A stretch of 10,173 bases of DNA, taken from an uncultured Collinsella sp. (GTDB lineage Bacteria > Actinomycetota > Coriobacteriia > Coriobacteriales > Coriobacteriaceae). Positions 1 to 7,120 of the stretch are shown here, one piece after another (the stretch's first letter is position 1; each line of letters opens with the position of its first letter). Below the pieces are notes generated by a model that was given only the letters and a program-made list of their open reading frames with translations, was not told the origin of the DNA and did no database searches. The position numbers and the translations under genes were made by a program. The DNA is taken from NCBI GenBank assembly GCA_900541285.1, contig UQJA01000072.1:1-10173 (forward strand). Direction: 5' to 3'.

Positions 1-1221
1 CTTTACGCCCCAGGAATCCACCGCGCCCGCAACATCCCCAGCCTCGAGCGCCATATACAGCGCGCGCTCCCCCGCAGAGAGCTCGCGTGAACGACGGCAA
101 CGCGACAGCAGCACACGACCGCCGCCAATGAGCATGACCGGCGAATACGACAGCACCACGGCATGGTCGCCGGCGCGCAGCGGCAGCGGGTCCTCAAGAC
201 GCACCTGAACGGTACGCGTCTCGCCCACCGCCACAGGTGCCTCGCCCTCCATAAGCATGATGCGGCCGACAACCTCGGCCGTACCCGCCATCACGTGCAC
301 GCGCGCGCCCGACTCGAGCACGCGCGGCTTGGCGCCCTCGCGACCCAAATACGTAAACGTCATCATAAAGCGCAGCGTCTGGCCAAAACGGCCTTCCACA
401 CCGAGCATCTCGCCGCGATCGAGCGAAGCGACACCGTCGCCCACCAGGTTGAGCGCCACGCGCTGACCGGGCAACGCCCGCTGCGTGTCACCATGAACCT
501 GAATCCCGCGCACACGACAGATCGTGCGCGACGGCAGCGCGACCAGCTCATCGCCCACCGCAACCGGCGCGTCGTGCAGCGTACCCGTCACGACGGTGCC
601 GGCACCCTTGATCGTAAAACAGCGATCGATCGGCAGGCGCGGCGCGGCGTCGGTTCGCTCGGCGCGATCGCGACAGGCAGCCCAACAGGCGTCCACGCAC
701 TCGTCGAGCGCTGCCGGCAGCGCATCAATCCCCTCGCCCGTCTTGGACGACACGGGAACGATCGGCGCGCCCGCAAACACGGTGCCCGACAAAAAGTCAT
801 CAACATCGAGCTCGGCCAGCTCGATCATTTCGTTATCGGCCAGGTCGCACATCGTCAGCGCGACAACCATATGCGTGACGCCCAGCAGCTCCAGCACATG
901 TACGTGCTCGCGGGTCTGCGGCATCACACCCTCGACGGCCGAGACCACCAGCACGGCTACATCGATGCCCGTGGCACCCTGCACCATGGCGCGCAGGTAG
1001 TGCGCATGTCCCGGCACGTCGACCAGGCCAACGATCTTGCCACTCGGCAACGCCAGCTCGCCAAAGCCGAGCTCAACGGTCATACCGCGGCGACGCTCGA
1101 CCTCCAAGCGGTCGGGATTCTTGCCGGTCAACGCCTCGATCAGTGCCGACTTACCGTGGTCGACGTGGCCCGCCGTTCCAACGATAACAGGGCATTCCAC
1201 CAACGTTTCGACCCCACTCAT
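1..1221 (-). CDS. selB: Selenocysteine-specific elongation factor SelB (partial, C-terminus beyond left edge)
   Basis: SelB is a GTPase that delivers selenocysteinyl-tRNA(Sec) to the ribosome at UGA codons marked by a SECIS hairpin. The frame is open from an ATG at 1221 to the window edge, giving 407 residues without a stop; the family is about 600-650 aa, so the C-terminal winged-helix (SECIS-binding) domains are mostly missing. Visible GTPase motifs are G1 GHVDHGKS (residues 18-25), G2 RRGMTVE (44-50), G3 DVPGH (68-72), G4-position TMCD (123-126) and G5-like SSKTGEG near 155. EF-Tu-like beta-barrel domains follow, including KGAGTVVTGT near 210 and IGGGRVL near 370. The G4 Lys of NKxD/TKxD is replaced by Met. 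The ATG overlaps the selA stop (ATGA), so translation is probably coupled to selA. Family assignment is firm from the P-loop context and the selA linkage. Confidence 0.95.
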   Translation of the reverse strand, partial: MSGVETLVECPVIVGTAGHVDHGKSALIEALTGKNPDRLEVERRRGMTVELGFGELALPSGKIVGLVDVPGHAHYLRAMVQGATGIDVAVLVVSAVEGVMPQTREHVHVLELLGVTHMVVALTMCDLADNEMIELAELDVDDFLSGTVFAGAPIVPVSSKTGEGIDALPAALDECVDACWAACRDRAERTDAAPRLPIDRCFTIKGAGTVVTGTLHDAPVAVGDELVALPSRTICRVRGIQVHGDTQRALPGQRVALNLVGDGVASLDRGEMLGVEGRFGQTLRFMMTFTYLGREGAKPRVLESGARVHVMAGTAEVVGRIMLMEGEAPVAVGETRTVQVRLEDPLPLRAGDHAVVLSYSPVMLIGGGRVLLSRCRRSRELSAGERALYMALEAGDVAGAVDSWGVK

Positions 1222-2675
1222 CGGCGCGCCGCCTTGGCAACGCACGCGGAAAGCGTCGACGCCGCCGTCTCGATATCGCGGTCGCCCACGAGCGTGCGGA
1301 CGTCAAACAGAATGCGATCGTGCGAGGTGCGCGTGACGACCGGCGTATCGAAGTCCTGAACGAGCGAGCGCTTGAGCGCGTCGACCGTCAGGTGCTCGTC
1401 AACAAGGCGTACGGCAACGCACATCGTCGGCAGCTCGACGGTAGGCAGCGAACCGCCGCCGGGAGTCGACGCCTCCTCAACGATCTCCAGCTCAACAGCA
1501 CACGGGCAGCCGGCCTTATCGAGGCCGGCGACCATACGATCACGCAGCTTACGGGCACGTCGCTCCAAATGAGCCTGCGGCAGCGTAAGCATGCTGAGGA
1601 CCGGAATGTCGCGATGGGCCACATCGGCACCGTCCATGTAGATGCGCAGCGTGGCCTCGAGCGCCGCCAGTGCGAGCTTGCCCGGACGCAGGGCACGCAT
1701 AAGCGGATGCGACCCGCAGGCCTGGACCAGATCGCGACGGCCCATGATGATGCCCGCCTGCGCAGCACCAAGCAGCTTATCGCCCGAGCACGACACTATG
1801 TCGAGCCCGGCGGCAACCGAGGTCGGCGTGGTCTCCTCGCCGCCGCGCACCAGGATGTCATCGGGCAGGAGCGCGCCCGACCCCTGGTCCTCGTAGAACA
1901 GTAGACCATGCTTGTGAGCAAGCGCCGCAAGCTCCCGAGAACCTACCTCCTCGTGGAAACCCTCGATACGGTAGTTGGAAGGATGGACCTTGAGAATCAT
2001 GGCCGTATCGGGCGTGATGGCGCGCTCGTAGTCGCTCAAGTGCGTGCGGTTGGTGGCTCCGACCTCGACGAGCTTGGCGCCCGAGGCCTCCATAACATCG
2101 GGGATACGGAAGCTGCCGCCGATCTCGACAAGCTCGCCGCGGCTCACGATAACCTCTTTGCCCGCAGCGTGAGTGGCCAGCACCAGCAACACCGCGGCGG
2201 CGTTATTGTTGACGACCAGCGCGTCCTCGGCACCGGTAAGCGAGCGGATGAGCTGAGCGGCATGCTCCTTGCGCGACCCGCGCGAGCAGGTGTCGACGCT
2301 GTACTCGAGCGTGCTGTACCCGCGCGCGACCTCGGCCACGGCCTTGGCAGCCGATTCCGCAAGCGGGGCGCGACCCAGATTGGTGTGGATGACCACACCC
2401 GTGGCGTTGACGGCTGGACGCAGGCTCGGCAGCGCAGAACGATGCGCACGGAATTCGATAGCCGACGCCAGCTCGCGTTTTGAGCGTGGGGCGGCGCCGG
2501 CGCGAATGGCGGCGCGCTCCTCGTCGAGCACGGCCGTGACGGCGGCATGTACTACCGCATCACACGTCTCCCCCGCCGCCTTCACCACCGGCCACTCGGC
2601 GAGCAGCTCGTTGACGGAGGGAATGGCGCGCAGACGGGCGCGCACCTCATCGGAAATGTTCTGGCTATCGCTCAT
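1218..2675 (-). CDS. selA: L-seryl-tRNA(Sec) selenium transferase SelA
   Basis: SelA is a cytosolic PLP enzyme that converts seryl-tRNA(Sec) to selenocysteinyl-tRNA(Sec) using selenophosphate. The 485-residue product is close to the usual bacterial length (about 460-470). Family landmarks are the HTNLGRAPL stretch (97-105), VNNNAAAVLL (155-164), the SRGELVEIGGSFRIP block (178-192) and the PLP-lysine motif SGDKLLG with Lys300. The start at 2675 has an AAAGG-type ribosome site about 8-12 bases upstream. The gene lies 52 bases after the molybdopterin oxidoreductase and overlaps selB by four bases (ATGA), so selA and selB are almost surely co-transcribed. Placement beside an FHL locus makes sense because FHL formate dehydrogenases are often selenoproteins. 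No truncation or missing active-site residue was seen. Confidence 0.96.
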   Translation of the reverse strand: MSDSQNISDEVRARLRAIPSVNELLAEWPVVKAAGETCDAVVHAAVTAVLDEERAAIRAGAAPRSKRELASAIEFRAHRSALPSLRPAVNATGVVIHTNLGRAPLAESAAKAVAEVARGYSTLEYSVDTCSRGSRKEHAAQLIRSLTGAEDALVVNNNAAAVLLVLATHAAGKEVIVSRGELVEIGGSFRIPDVMEASGAKLVEVGATNRTHLSDYERAITPDTAMILKVHPSNYRIEGFHEEVGSRELAALAHKHGLLFYEDQGSGALLPDDILVRGGEETTPTSVAAGLDIVSCSGDKLLGAAQAGIIMGRRDLVQACGSHPLMRALRPGKLALAALEATLRIYMDGADVAHRDIPVLSMLTLPQAHLERRARKLRDRMVAGLDKAGCPCAVELEIVEEASTPGGGSLPTVELPTMCVAVRLVDEHLTVDALKRSLVQDFDTPVVTRTSHDRILFDVRTLVGDRDIETAASTLSACVAKAARR

Positions 2676-2727
2676 GTACGGCCTTTCAAAACAAACGTAA
2701 ATCAGTCGAACGCATCGGCTGAGTCAA

Positions 2728-4845
2728 TTACTCGTCATTATCCCCGCGCGCAGCAATCTTTTCCACGCGAACGGCATTTTCCTGGGTGAGCGCGGCTCCC
2801 GTAATGGGATCCCAGCGCAGCGGCGTGTGGTCGAGCGGGCCGACGCCAAGTGCCTGGGCGCCATCCGCGCCAGCGCCAAACGAACGCCCGCCCGGAGCCG
2901 CCGACGTAAAGATGCACGCCGGATGCAGATAGGGCGTGGTCTCCACGCGCACGCGGTCGCGGCCCATGTCGCTCACCAGCTCGACGACCTCGCCGTTGGC
3001 GATACCCATGCGCTCGGCGACGTCGGCATTCATCTGCACGGCGTCCAAGTCGGAACCTGCCTCGGCAGCACCCGCCGCAGCAAGTCTGCGCGAAGTGTGC
3101 GACTCAAAGGGCCGGTTGCCGCTAATGAGGCGAAACATTCCCGGCCCCGGCTCCACCATGGGGGCAACCCAGCCGGGAACACGACCCAAGCCGACGCGCT
3201 CCCACACGTCGTTTGCCAGCGCAATCTTGCCGCCGTCGAGCGGAACCACCGGCTTGCCCGTACGCGGCGGCAGCGGCACGCCCGCGTCTGCCCAACCGCG
3301 CTCCTTGAGCGCAGTGAGGTCGATCCCAAACGGAGCCACCTGGGCTGCCGCCAAGTCGTCGGGCGTAAAGTCAAAATACTCGCCCACGCCGCAGGCAGCA
3401 GCCAAGCCGGCAAAGATTTCCCGGCCGGGACGCGTGTCATCATGCAAGACCGGCAGCACGGCGTTGCGATAGAACACGCGCGCATCGTTGCGGCCCACGA
3501 CCGTACCGACGCCGCGGTCGGCCTCCAGATACGTCACGTCGGGCAGCACATAGTCGGACGCACGCGCCGTCTCGGACCAGCGGATATCGATCGTCACGAG
3601 CAGGTGGAGCTGTTGCAAGATACCAAGCCACGCATCGGCGTTGCCGTAACCCGCACCGGGGTTGCTGGCATAGACGATGAGTCCGCGCAGGTCGCCGGCG
3701 AGGATCGATTGGCCGATGGTCGTGCACAGGCCGCGCACCGGATCGACGAGCGGATAACGCTCGGAACCCAACTTGGGCACACGCGGCACCGGCGGCGTCT
3801 CAAAGCGTGCAGGGTCCAAGTCGCCCAGCGCGAGCGGGGTCGGCGGGTTGAGCGCACCGCCCACATGCCCCAGGCAGCCCAACAGCACATCGACCAGGCA
3901 GATAGCGCGCGCCGTCTGGGTGCTGTTGGCATACGCAATGCCGATGCCACCGTGAAAGCCCGCGTCGACCACGGCGGCAGGCGCCGCAGCAGCCAGGTCG
4001 CGTGCCGTCGCGCGGATGTCATCTGCCGGTACGTCGCACATGGACTCGGCCCACCCGGGCGTCCAAGCGCCAGCCGCCTGCGCCAGCTCATCAAAACCCG
4101 TGGTATAGCGGGCCACAAAGTCATGGTCGTACAGGTCCTCGGCAATCAGCACATGCGCAATGCCCAACAGCAGGGCCAAATCGCAGCCCGGGCGCACGCG
4201 GAGCCAGCGATCGGCAAGCGCGGCCGAGCCGCTGCGCCGAGGGTCAACCACGATGATTTTCGCCCCGCGCCGGCGCGCACCGTTGAGCGCATCGACGGCC
4301 CCCATCGTCGACGAATCGACAATGGAACGCCCCAGGTACATGATGCAGTCGGTATGCGCCAGGTCGGAGGCGGGACTATAGCCCAGGCTGTGCTCCCAAC
4401 CGGTAAGTCGGCTTACCTCGCAGGCACCGTCGGCACCGTATACGTTGGGCGAACCCAGCGCATGCATAAAACGATACGCCCAGTAGCGGTCGAACGAGGG
4501 CACGCCGAGCGTCATGCCCAGCACACGGGCACTATGCTCGTCAATAATCTCCGCGAGGCGCTCCGCAATATCCGAGAACGCCTCGTCCCAGCTCACGGCA
4601 TCGAAACCCGAGCCATCCTGGCGGCGGCGCATGGGGTGCAAAATGCGGTCGCGCTCGTCAAACGGCATTGCCAGACGATGCCGTCCGCGGGCGCACAGGG
4701 CTCGTGCCGCGCACGGGTGCCCCGGCACCGGCAACTCGGCCACCACGCGACCGTCCTCAACGCGTGCCGCAAAGGCGCAATCGGCATAGCATCCCCCGCA
4801 TGTGGTCACCACAGCGCGACCGTCACGCTCCACAGCAGATGCCAT
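2728..4845 (-). CDS. Molybdopterin oxidoreductase of the DMSO-reductase family (Cys-ligand, Fe4S4)
   Basis: This is a 705-residue catalytic subunit of the Mo/W-bisPGD family. An N-terminal 4Fe-4S motif is visible: C16-x2-C19-x3-C23 and a later Cys, most likely C51 in LCARG. The probable Mo/W ligand is C142 in GACEVSR (codon TGC at 4420-4422), so it is not selenocysteine. Dinucleotide-binding signatures follow (VVDPRRS near 200, RVRPGCD near 217), and a C-terminal molybdopterin-dinucleotide-binding domain begins about residue 590 (MFRLISGNRPFESHT). I chose the ATG at 4845 because AAAGGGG lies 8 bases upstream; an ORF extension to 4911 only adds a hydrophobic stretch reading through the focA terminator. 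No Tat signal is seen, so it is likely cytoplasmic. The locus suggests formate dehydrogenase, but the ligand is followed by Glu rather than the His seen in formate dehydrogenases. Thiosulfate/polysulfide-type or another substrate is therefore possible, and the substrate remains open. Confidence 0.9.
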   Translation of the reverse strand: MASAVERDGRAVVTTCGGCYADCAFAARVEDGRVVAELPVPGHPCAARALCARGRHRLAMPFDERDRILHPMRRRQDGSGFDAVSWDEAFSDIAERLAEIIDEHSARVLGMTLGVPSFDRYWAYRFMHALGSPNVYGADGACEVSRLTGWEHSLGYSPASDLAHTDCIMYLGRSIVDSSTMGAVDALNGARRRGAKIIVVDPRRSGSAALADRWLRVRPGCDLALLLGIAHVLIAEDLYDHDFVARYTTGFDELAQAAGAWTPGWAESMCDVPADDIRATARDLAAAAPAAVVDAGFHGGIGIAYANSTQTARAICLVDVLLGCLGHVGGALNPPTPLALGDLDPARFETPPVPRVPKLGSERYPLVDPVRGLCTTIGQSILAGDLRGLIVYASNPGAGYGNADAWLGILQQLHLLVTIDIRWSETARASDYVLPDVTYLEADRGVGTVVGRNDARVFYRNAVLPVLHDDTRPGREIFAGLAAACGVGEYFDFTPDDLAAAQVAPFGIDLTALKERGWADAGVPLPPRTGKPVVPLDGGKIALANDVWERVGLGRVPGWVAPMVEPGPGMFRLISGNRPFESHTSRRLAAAGAAEAGSDLDAVQMNADVAERMGIANGEVVELVSDMGRDRVRVETTPYLHPACIFTSAAPGGRSFGAGADGAQALGVGPLDHTPLRWDPITGAALTQENAVRVEKIAARGDNDE

Positions 4846-4853
4846 CTCGATTA

Positions 4854-4860
4854 CCCCTTT
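4854..4860 (-). promoter_or_regulatory. Ribosome binding site that fixes the start of the molybdopterin oxidoreductase
   Basis: On the minus strand AAAGGGG sits 8 bases before the ATG at 4845. It favours this start over the in-frame ATG at 4911, which lies in the terminator tail and has no such site. Confidence 0.75.
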
Positions 4861-4909
4861 CACAAGCCAAACACAACAGGCCAACAACCCGGCAACGAGC
4901 CCCAGACCC

Positions 4910-4945
4910 AAAAAGCCTCCCGCACGGCAACGCCCCGCGGGAGGC
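4910..4945 (-). terminator. Rho-independent terminator after the focA-like gene
   Basis: Read on the minus strand, GCCTCCCGC (4945-4937) pairs perfectly with GCGGGAGGC (4923-4915) across a 13-base loop and is followed at once by TTTTT (4914-4910). It begins 22 bases past the channel-gene stop codon. It would end or weaken the hyc-focA transcript, so the molybdopterin oxidoreductase and selAB would depend on readthrough or on a promoter I could not identify in the 64 bases before the next start. Confidence 0.88.
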
Positions 4946-4967
4946 CCAACGTCAAACAGACGGTACC

Positions 4968-5807
4968 TTACGCCTCGGACTTCTTGGCGTAGATAAACCA
5001 GTAGCCGAGCGCGATCAGGACCGCGCCGCCCACGATGTTGCCCAGCGTGGCGGCGGATAGGTTAAACGCAATGCCCGCGACGTTGAGTGCATCGGCCCCG
5101 GCGACCTCGGCACCATAACCGCATGCATGCATCACGGCGCCCATGGGCAAAAAGTACATGTTGGCAACGCAGTGCTCAAAACCGCAGGCCACAAAGGCAG
5201 CGATCGGCAGCAAAATGCCCACAACCTTATCGACCACGGTCTTGCCGGCGGTACCGATCCACACGGCAAGGCACACAAAAATGTTGCACAGGATGCCACG
5301 GAAGAAGATCGTCACCCAGTCGATCGTCACCTTGCCGGCGGCGACGCTCACCATGGAGTTGGCGACCGCCTCGCCGTTAAGCTTATAGATGCCGGCCATG
5401 TACACCAAAAAGACGATGAACAGGGCACCGACAAAATTGCCGACCCACACGACGACCCAGGCCTTGAGCATCTGGGCCAGAGTGATCTTTTTGCTCTTGA
5501 GCGCGCAGACCATAAGCGAATTGCCGGTAAACAGCTCGGCGCCGCACACCAGCACCAGCACCAGGCCCAGGCAAAAGCACAGGCCGCCCACGACGCGCTG
5601 GGCACCCCAGCCCAGCGTGCTGTCGCTCAAAAACACCGTAAAGAACAGACCGCCGAAGGCGATGAACGCGCCGGCGAACATTGCCAACAGAAAGGCCTTT
5701 GCGACCGGCAGGTTAGCCTTGGTCACGCCGGCGGCCTCGGTCTTGGCCTCGATCGCGGCGGGCGCCAGGCAATCGGGAGCGGGGTACTCCACCTTGGAAT
5801 CTGCCAT
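4968..5807 (-). CDS. focA: Formate/nitrite transporter (FNT family), likely formate channel FocA
   Basis: The product is a 279-residue inner-membrane FNT channel, normally a homopentamer that moves formate (or nitrite or hydrosulfide) across the membrane. About six hydrophobic segments are visible, beginning near residues 36, 70, 112, 163, 195 and 243. Family signatures are ELFTGN (91-96) and GFEHCVANMYFLP (209-221), which carries the central pore histidine, H212. The length matches E. coli FocA (about 285). I took the ATG at 5807 (MADSKVEYP), preceded by AGGAAAGAAG; an in-frame ATG 11 codons earlier lacks support. The gene follows the hycI-like gene by 39 bases and ends in a strong terminator, so it is probably the last gene of the hyc transcript. 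Formate is the likely substrate because of the FHL neighbours; sequence alone cannot exclude nitrite. Confidence 0.93.
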   Translation of the reverse strand: MADSKVEYPAPDCLAPAAIEAKTEAAGVTKANLPVAKAFLLAMFAGAFIAFGGLFFTVFLSDSTLGWGAQRVVGGLCFCLGLVLVLVCGAELFTGNSLMVCALKSKKITLAQMLKAWVVVWVGNFVGALFIVFLVYMAGIYKLNGEAVANSMVSVAAGKVTIDWVTIFFRGILCNIFVCLAVWIGTAGKTVVDKVVGILLPIAAFVACGFEHCVANMYFLPMGAVMHACGYGAEVAGADALNVAGIAFNLSAATLGNIVGGAVLIALGYWFIYAKKSEA

Positions 5808-5846
5808 GTCAATCACTTCTTTCCTAATCAGCAGGGACAAGCGCTC

Positions 5847-6350
5847 CTATTGCTCTTGCCCCAAGCGGACAAAGTGGGAAAAGTCGTTGGCGGCCACGGC
5901 GTCGTACACGGCGTCGACGGCGTCAAAGACTTCCGGGGACATGGGGTTGTAGAACTCCGTATCGCCCGGCTGAATCCCTATGAAGACGATATCTTCGCAC
6001 GATTGCTCAATCTCTTCGATCAGAATCGACAAAGGGAGCGAATGCGTGGTGAACATCGACTTGCGGGCCACGTCACGTTTGTCGAGCAAGCGGATGGCGC
6101 CGACGGGCAGCGCCATGTCGGCGGCATCGACCAAAACCAAACGCGGCGGACGCTCGCGCTTGACCTCGATGATGTCATCCTCGGGCGTTTGCCCGCCGTC
6201 GATGGTGTACCAACCGGCGATGGGCGCGTCCTCCATCTTTTTGGAGAGCACGGGGCCGGCGGCATCGTCGGCACGCAGCACGCTTCCCGCCGTGAGCACG
6301 ATACCCGCAAGCGGGGCGCCGTTCACACGACCATCCACAACGCGACCCAT
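5847..6350 (-). CDS. hycI: Hydrogenase 3 maturation endopeptidase, HycI-like
   Basis: HycI is a nickel-dependent M52-family endopeptidase that removes the C-terminal tail of the FHL hydrogenase large subunit after nickel insertion. The 167-residue product aligns by eye with E. coli HycI (about 156 aa): IDGGQTPEDDI (50-60), VDAADM (74-79), TTHSLPL (101-107) and FIGIQPG (123-129). The three metal-site residues appear to be D29, D75 and H103. The usual N-terminal GNxxxGDDGxGP motif is altered to AGSVLRADDAAGP, and there are about 12 extra residues at the front. The start ATG at 6350 overlaps the preceding stop (TAATG) and has GGGGAGG about 8 bases upstream, which supports it. It belongs to the GC-rich part of the window, whereas the hycE to its right is Escherichia-like, so enzyme and substrate may not be natural partners. 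Confidence 0.9.
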   Translation of the reverse strand: MGRVVDGRVNGAPLAGIVLTAGSVLRADDAAGPVLSKKMEDAPIAGWYTIDGGQTPEDDIIEVKRERPPRLVLVDAADMALPVGAIRLLDKRDVARKSMFTTHSLPLSILIEEIEQSCEDIVFIGIQPGDTEFYNPMSPEVFDAVDAVYDAVAANDFSHFVRLGQEQ

Positions 6351-6931
6351 TACTGCAACCTCCCCGTCAGATACACGCCCGACACATCGCGCACGCGCTC
6401 CACCAGATCGCGGAACTTCATTAAGAACGCAACCTGCTGAGCATGCAGGCCAAAGTCGTCATCGAACACCGAGATGCCGGCCTTGGCCGACCCGCGAAAA
6501 CCGCGCTCGTCGAGCAGCGCATCGCAGGCCTCGAGCAGCGACGGCACCGCCGCCTTGTCGAGCTGGCACTCGCCAAAGGAGCGGATGGCCTCGAACTTGG
6601 TCTTGGCCTCCCCCTCCGGCAGCGCGTCGACGAGCGAATAGAACACATCCACCGGCACCGACAGGCGCGGCTCAAAGCAATCGAGCACGCCGGTGTGGTG
6701 GCCCACGGCGAGCGTGTAGTACAGCACGTCGCAGGCCTCCTGGGGAACGTCTTCCTCGGTCTCCACAAACTTACGCGTGAGCTCGTAGAAGACCACCTGG
6801 TCGGGCGCGTGACCCAGGCAGGGGTCGGCGACGCCCTCGGCGGCCTCGTCGCTTGCGCGCGAGGCATCGCCAAAAGAGCCGCCGAGCATGCCGGGGCCCG
6901 CAAAGTAACCAGAGCGGTCCGTAAGCTCCAT
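6350..6931 (-). CDS. hycH: Formate hydrogenlyase maturation protein, HycH-like
   Basis: HycH is a small cytosolic protein needed for maturation of the FHL hydrogenase; its biochemical action is poorly defined. The 193-residue product matches E. coli HycH (136 aa) from about residue 44: DQVVFYELTRKFVE, then VLYYTLAVGHHTGVLDC (69-85), then a charged helical stretch and a C-terminal VSGVYLTGRL. The first ~43 residues are extra compared with E. coli and rich in Gly/Ala/Asp, with no recognised domain. The start at 6931 is supported by GGAGG seven bases upstream, which lies inside the coding tail of hycG, and the ATG directly follows that frame's TAG. The stop overlaps the hycI start. Its order between hycG and hycI is the same as in the E. 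coli hyc operon. Confidence 0.88.
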   Translation of the reverse strand: MELTDRSGYFAGPGMLGGSFGDASRASDEAAEGVADPCLGHAPDQVVFYELTRKFVETEEDVPQEACDVLYYTLAVGHHTGVLDCFEPRLSVPVDVFYSLVDALPEGEAKTKFEAIRSFGECQLDKAAVPSLLEACDALLDERGFRGSAKAGISVFDDDFGLHAQQVAFLMKFRDLVERVRDVSGVYLTGRLQ

Positions 6932-7120
6932 CTAGCGACCTCCGGCCAGCACCAGATCCTGCAGCGCCGAGTACACCTCGACGCGGCGCGGATCATCTTG
7001 CTTGTCGATGAGCAGCGCCATGGCACCGCGGATATCGCCCTTGGGCGCGCCCTCGAGCGTATCCATAAACTCGTTGGCCAAATCGCGGCCGTCGCCGTGG
7101 CCCAACCGGCGGCCGTGGCG
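6932..7120 (-). pseudogene. hycG: Detached C-terminal part of hycG, in frame after a premature TAA
   Basis: Directly after the TAA at 7123-7121 the same frame continues open for 62 codons to a TAG at 6934-6932. The translation (RHGRR..., LANEFMDTL, ends LAGGR) fits the C-terminal tail expected of HycG; in E. coli HycG the matching place reads GYRYGRQIADDYL. One base change (TAC for TAA, Tyr) would restore a 267-residue HycG, close to the E. coli length of 255. The tail also carries the ribosome site of the next gene. The segment has no start of its own, so it is best read as the lost end of hycG, or as the product of a sequence error. Confidence 0.82.
6939..6943 (-). promoter_or_regulatory. 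Ribosome binding site of the hycH-like gene
   Basis: GGAGG on the minus strand, seven bases before the ATG at 6931. It fixes the long (193-residue) form of the HycH-like protein and lies within the hycG tail. Confidence 0.75.

Noticed and set aside
2690..2727. Possible promoter before selA starting with TTGACT
   Set aside because: The -35-like hexamer is good, but nothing at 16-19 bases further resembles a -10 box, so I do not call it.
4846..4911. A 22-residue hydrophobic N-terminus (signal-like) on the molybdopterin oxidoreductase
   Set aside because: It begins in the terminator tail, lacks a ribosome site and lacks a Tat twin-arginine motif, whereas AAAGGGG precedes the ATG at 4845.
2827..4992. 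A 721-codon open frame on the plus strand, and similar long plus-strand frames at 163-1359, 5127-6440, 6443-7648 and 8548-9981
   Set aside because: They lie antisense to clearly recognisable genes; the first four are in GC-rich DNA where stop codons are rare, and the last mirrors the codon pattern of hycE. The translations are rich in His, Arg, Gln and Ala and show no family motif.
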